Source: Paracoccus endophyticus
GTDB lineage: Bacteria > Pseudomonadota > Alphaproteobacteria > Rhodobacterales > Rhodobacteraceae
Length of the DNA stretch: 64,000 bases
Direction of reading: 5' to 3'
Assembly (NCBI RefSeq): GCF_003286075.1
Contig: NZ_QLUV01000004.1
Coordinates: 62,001-126,000, forward strand
In this document: positions 63,219-64,000 of the stretch, one piece after another
Layout: each line of letters opens with the position of its first letter
Numbering within the stretch: the stretch's first letter is position 1
The notes under the pieces: model-generated
Database searches by the model: none
Seen by the model: the letters and a program-made list of their open reading frames with translations, nothing else
Told to the model about the DNA's origin: nothing
Program-made: the position numbers and the translations under genes

Positions 63219-64000
63219 CTATTCCTCGGTGACGTCGATCACGCCCTCGACCGCGCGCAGGGCCTGGCGCATGCGCGGGGTGACGGGGACATCGCGGCCC
63301 ACCTCGACGTCATAGACGGTGTGGCCGTCGCGCACCCGCAGCAGCAGGGGGCCTCGGCCCCGCGACGACACTGCCATGTCGGCGCTGACGGCCCGCAGCC
63401 GGTCCAGCACCGCGATGGCGGTGGACGCATCCGCGACCTCGACGGCCAGCTGGTCCGCGCCGGCATCGGCGACCGCCTCCTCCAGTGGCACGGCCGCGCG
63501 CGCCAGCAGCTTGACCTGATCGCCCGACGGCTCGACGTTCACCGTCAGCAGCACGTTCGCGCCGGGTTCCAGATGCGCGCGCGCCTGGTCCAGCAGGTCG
63601 GAAAACACCGTCACCTCGTACAGCCCGGTCGGGTCGGACAGGGTGACAAAGGCATAGCGCGTGCCCTTGGCCGATTTCTTCTCGGCCCGCGCCGACACCG
63701 TGCCGGCAAGCTGCGCGACCAGCGGCCCGCCGGCCGCGGCCGCCGCAACCTCGGCCAGCGTCATCGCGCCCTTGCGCTTCAGCGCCGGCTGATAGTCGTC
63801 CAGCGGGTGGCCCGACAGGTAGAACCCGATGGCGGTGTGCTCCTCGGCCAGCTTTTCGGCGGGCATCCAGACGCTGGCGATGGCGGGCCGGGGCGGCGGC
63901 AGGTCCTCGCCCCCGTCGAACAGCGAGTTCTGGGACGAGGCCTGCGCCTGCTGCACCGCCGCCGACCACGCGACCAGCGCGTCCAGCGACCGCAGCACCC
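63219..64000 (-). CDS. dnaE: DNA polymerase III alpha subunit, C-terminal part (cut by window edge)
   Basis: The frame is open to the right edge and the visible 260 residues match the end of DnaE: PAEKLAEEHTAIGFYLSGHPLDDY, then an OB-fold domain with QLAGTVSARAEKKSAKGTRYAFVTLSDPTG, and the C-terminal tau-binding-region-like block RLRAVSADMAVSSRGRGPLLLRV. The polymerase active site lies outside the window. The stop is at 63219. Replicative DnaE is expected from the SGHPLD motif; the DnaE2 type cannot be fully excluded. Confidence 0.88.
   Translation of the reverse strand, partial: VLRSLDALVAWSAAVQQAQASSQNSLFDGGEDLPPPRPAIASVWMPAEKLAEEHTAIGFYLSGHPLDDYQPALKRKGAMTLAEVAAAAAGGPLVAQLAGTVSARAEKKSAKGTRYAFVTLSDPTGLYEVTVFSDLLDQARAHLEPGANVLLTVNVEPSGDQVKLLARAAVPLEEAVADAGADQLAVEVADASTAIAVLDRLRAVSADMAVSSRGRGPLLLRVRDGHTVYDVEVGRDVPVTPRMRQALRAVEGVIDVTEE

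Overview
The window is GC-rich, densely packed chromosomal DNA from an alphaproteobacterium of the order Rhodobacterales, most likely Paracoccus or a close relative. The evidence is the cta (aa3-type cytochrome c oxidase) gene order, ccr and ecm of the ethylmalonyl-CoA pathway side by side, a lipoyl domain on the pyruvate dehydrogenase E1-beta subunit, a MipZ-type ParA ATPase, and a CtrA-like box before dprA. The genus is inferred from memory, not from a search. I see no rRNA, tRNA, CRISPR array, insertion sequence or prophage.

Layout. 1-6.4 kb: N-terminal part of a retropepsin-like protease, tatABC with a DUF815 ATPase, an orphan FliM/FliN-type SpoA protein and dprA. 6.5-15.6 kb: tldD, the oxidase block ctaC-ctaB-small ORF-ctaG-ctaE, SURF1, thrC, an M16 peptidase and a GNAT enzyme. 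15.6-22.4 kb: glycolate-oxidase-like FAD enzyme, PACE transporter, apt, flavin reductase, GNAT, EcsC protein, RecD-like helicase and a small DESFPASDPP protein. 22.4-30.9 kb: a two-gene cysteine-rich unit of unknown function, the divergent pair ccr/ecm, a secreted fasciclin protein, a Tat-exported flavocytochrome-c-sulfide-dehydrogenase-like flavoprotein, an AhpD-like protein and a membrane protein. 31.1-35.9 kb: the ffh-chorismate mutase-rpsP-rimM-trmD-rplS-rpmE block, ended by a strong terminator. 35.9-48.5 kb: persulfide-dioxygenase-like MBL protein, mipZ, an RND efflux pair, and pdhABC with ftsB, an M20 peptidase and a nuclease-like gene. 48.6-55.4 kb: a compact seven-gene operon of uncharacterised proteins. 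55.4-64 kb: acetyltransferase, SufT-like protein, acpP-fabG-fabD, a cytochrome b561-YceI fusion, ndk, a cold-shock protein, an ABC-F ATPase and the C-terminal part of dnaE.

The best candidate for an undescribed system is the seven-gene operon at 48.6-55.4 kb. It encodes a coiled-coil protein, an unknown soluble protein, a AAA-type ATPase with a 300-residue N-terminal region, two small membrane proteins, another unknown soluble protein and a DUF1523 membrane protein, all in one direction and mostly overlapping by 1-10 bases. Other points of interest are the cysteine-rich pair near 23 kb with a promoter lying inside its longest ORF, an 18-bp perfect palindrome at the pdhA promoter, near-identical lipoyl-domain DNA in pdhB and pdhC, a CtrA-like box before dprA, and a putative PD-(D/E)XK nuclease coupled to pdhC.

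Functionally the window links respiration (cta genes, SURF1, b561-YceI), protein export (tatABC, with a Tat substrate at 28-29 kb), acetyl-CoA metabolism (pdh, ccr/ecm, fab) and translation (rpsP block). Start codons were chosen from Shine-Dalgarno sites, overlaps and remembered family lengths. All promoter and operator calls are by eye.
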